Source of the DNA: Clostridiaceae bacterium
Lineage (GTDB): Bacteria; Bacillota; Clostridia; Oscillospirales; Acutalibacteraceae
NCBI GenBank assembly: GCA_904501685.1
Contig: CAJGBX010000058.1
Span: 1-8,359 of the forward strand
Length of the DNA: 8,359 nucleotides
Direction: 5' to 3'
The position numbers were made by a program, and so were the translations under genes. The notes under the pieces were generated by a model that saw nothing but the letters and a program-made list of their open reading frames with translations, did not search any database and was not told the DNA's origin. Shown piece by piece: positions 7,386-8,359 of the stretch; the first letter of the stretch is position 1, and each line of letters starts with the position of its first letter.

Positions 7386-7781
7386 TTATTTAGTGAATTT
7401 ATTAATTTTTAAAATAAATGCTGTTACTATCGTACTAAATAGCGAAAAAACTAATGGATATATACATAGTATAAAAATTCCTCCTGTTTTTTTAAAACTG
7501 CCATTTAATGAAAAAGTTAATAATAAATATCCTAAAATAAATATAATAAAAAATATAAGTTGGGGAATCCATATTTTTCTTACTTTGATATAAGTAACGA
7601 TACCATAATAAATTGAACATATTGGAATAATTAATAGTAAATATATATCGCTAAAGTTAAAAATACCGATCTCAAACAATTCCGAAAAGTAAGTAGATAA
7701 AAATATGCCTACCACTATAGCAACACTTGTAATATAGCAAATTTTATGTTTACTATAATGATTTGAAAACCTATTTTTCAT
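7386..7781 (-). CDS. Four-helix small membrane protein, paralogue of the upstream gene
   Basis: Not recognised. The 131-residue, highly hydrophobic protein has four likely transmembrane helices (about 14-32, 44-66, 70-91 and 100-125), a basic N-terminus (MKNRFSNHYSKHK) and a basic C-terminal tail (KINKFTK). The core P..S..YGIV.Y...KI..PQ (53-74) is shared at the equivalent position with the upstream gene, so the two are tandem paralogues. GAGG lies seven bases before the ATG. Its stretch is visibly more AT-rich than the cyclophilin and sugar genes. A small immunity, transport-accessory or signalling membrane protein would fit, but nothing in the sequence selects one. Confidence 0.7.
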   Translation of the reverse strand: MKNRFSNHYSKHKICYITSVAIVVGIFLSTYFSELFEIGIFNFSDIYLLLIIPICSIYYGIVTYIKVRKIWIPQLIFFIIFILGYLLLTFSLNGSFKKTGGIFILCIYPLVFSLFSTIVTAFILKINKFTK

Positions 7782-7823
7782 AACTAAACCTCAAAATGTC
7801 AAATAAAACATACTGTAGATAAA

Positions 7824-8239
7824 CTATTTATTTTCTTTAAGTTCATTAATCAATTTGAATGGTATTAATATCACTGCAATTCCGATAAATGAAACAACCA
7901 TATAGCAGGGAGTTAAGAGAAAAAAACCAACAATCAATCCGCTTATATCAAAAGAAATTAATTCAGCAAACAAGAAACCCAATACTAAAGTTGTTAAAAA
8001 TAAAAATTGCGGATACCGTATTTTTTTATAAATCGCATATGATACAATTCCATACAATAATGAATACACGGGAAGTATTCGCAAAACAAATATAGAATGC
8101 AAATTATATAAGAGCACTTCATTTTGCACAACATATATATCTCCCATTACTGAAGATAAAACAGCACTAATTATCACAATAATATTAAAAAACACCAATA
8201 ATTTATACTGATAAAAAAGTTGTAGAAGTGCTTTTTCAT
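7824..8239 (-). CDS. Four-helix small membrane protein, paralogue, frameshifted near its start
   Basis: The open frame ending at 7824 begins without an ATG or ribosome binding site: its first usable codon is TTG at 8198, and the frame runs further upstream to 8294 without one. A well-placed ATG at 8239, with AGAGG seven bases before it and two bases after the upstream stop, opens MKKHFYNFF in another frame and stops after 21 codons. Adding one T to the T6 run at 8213-8218 joins the two into a 138-residue protein, MKKHFYNFF-YQYKLL followed by the long frame. This aligns along its N-terminus with the paralogue's MKNRFSNHYSKHKICY. The body has about four helices and the shared YGIVSYAIYKKIRYPQ. 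It may be a decayed gene, a slippage-decoded gene, a phase variant or a sequencing error. Function is unknown. Confidence 0.6.
8213..8218 (-). other. T6 homopolymer, frameshift site
   Basis: The minus strand reads CAAC-TTTTTT-ATCAG. Six T's put the ATG at 8239 out of frame with the rest of the gene; seven would restore it. The heptamer is not a perfect X XXY YYZ ribosomal slip site because the first base is C, so polymerase slippage, replication slippage or a read error are likelier than programmed ribosomal frameshifting. Confidence 0.6.
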
Positions 8240-8241
8240 AA

Positions 8242-8358
8242 TTAATCCTCTGAGTTTTCCGAATAACTATAATCGTCTTTGGACATTCTTGTTTTTAGCC
8301 ATAAAACTAATTTTACTATAAGTCCACAAAATACTGATATTCCTACAAAAGGTAGACA
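8242..8358 (-). CDS. C-terminal end of a membrane protein (partial)
   Basis: Only the last 38 codons are in the window; the frame is open to the right edge. It encodes one hydrophobic helix (LPFVGISVFCGLIVKLVLWL, residues about 2-21 of the fragment), a basic boundary KTR, and an acidic, Ser/Tyr-rich tail DDYSYSENSED. The TAA stop is two bases before the ATG at 8239, and the AGAGG for that ATG lies inside this reading frame. This spacing is typical of genes in one operon and is the main reason to treat the fragment as real coding sequence. No family can be assigned. Confidence 0.55.
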   Translation of the reverse strand, partial: CLPFVGISVFCGLIVKLVLWLKTRMSKDDYSYSENSED

Positions 8359-8359
8359 C

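Noticed and set aside
7889..8095. Plus-strand open frame of 68 codons opposite the four-helix gene
   Set aside because: The minus-strand frame encodes a hydrophobic protein similar to its neighbour, which explains the region; the plus frame has no support.

Overview
The window looks like a chromosomal segment of a low-to-moderate GC Firmicute, probably a gut-type Clostridia (Oscillospirales/Lachnospirales-like). The basis is the strong AGGAG-type ribosome binding sites, the AT-rich spacers, a Gram-positive lipobox on a surface cyclophilin, and a type I dihydroorotase with a clostridial-style leader. The assignment is by style only; no taxonomic marker gene is present. Every supported gene lies on the minus strand, so transcription runs from high to low coordinates.

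From the right end, about 8359 to 5935 is a visibly AT-rich island of uncharacterised membrane proteins: the 3' end of one membrane protein, two adjacent four-helix paralogues (the upstream one carries a single-base frameshift in a T6 run), a three-helix 102-residue protein, and a 305-residue protein with one N-terminal membrane anchor. Two REP-like palindromic repeats with an AACACAAGG / GACGGTTCT signature sit in the spacers on either side of the 102-residue gene. A good intrinsic terminator at about 5838-5863 closes this unit.

From 5778 to 4064, a sigma-A type promoter overlapped by an 8-6-8 inverted repeat drives two tandem cyclophilin prolyl isomerases, the first cytoplasmic and the second a lipoprotein with a long insertion.

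From 4014 to 1121, rmlA (dTDP-glucose synthesis) and two family 2 glycosyltransferases form a short operon, with a 1-base stop/start overlap between rmlA and the first transferase. It probably serves cell-surface rhamnose-type polysaccharide synthesis, but rmlB, rmlC and rmlD are not here.

From 1099 to 1, a strong extended -10 promoter and a roughly 110-nt structured leader ending in a terminator hairpin directly before the ribosome binding site precede pyrC, which runs off the left edge. This layout suggests transcription attenuation of pyrimidine synthesis.

Most of the window is ordinary housekeeping. The points worth a second look are the pyrC leader, the REP-like repeats, the frameshifted membrane protein pair and the inverted repeat over the cyclophilin promoter. 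I see no CRISPR array, tRNA, rRNA, transposase or clear defence system.
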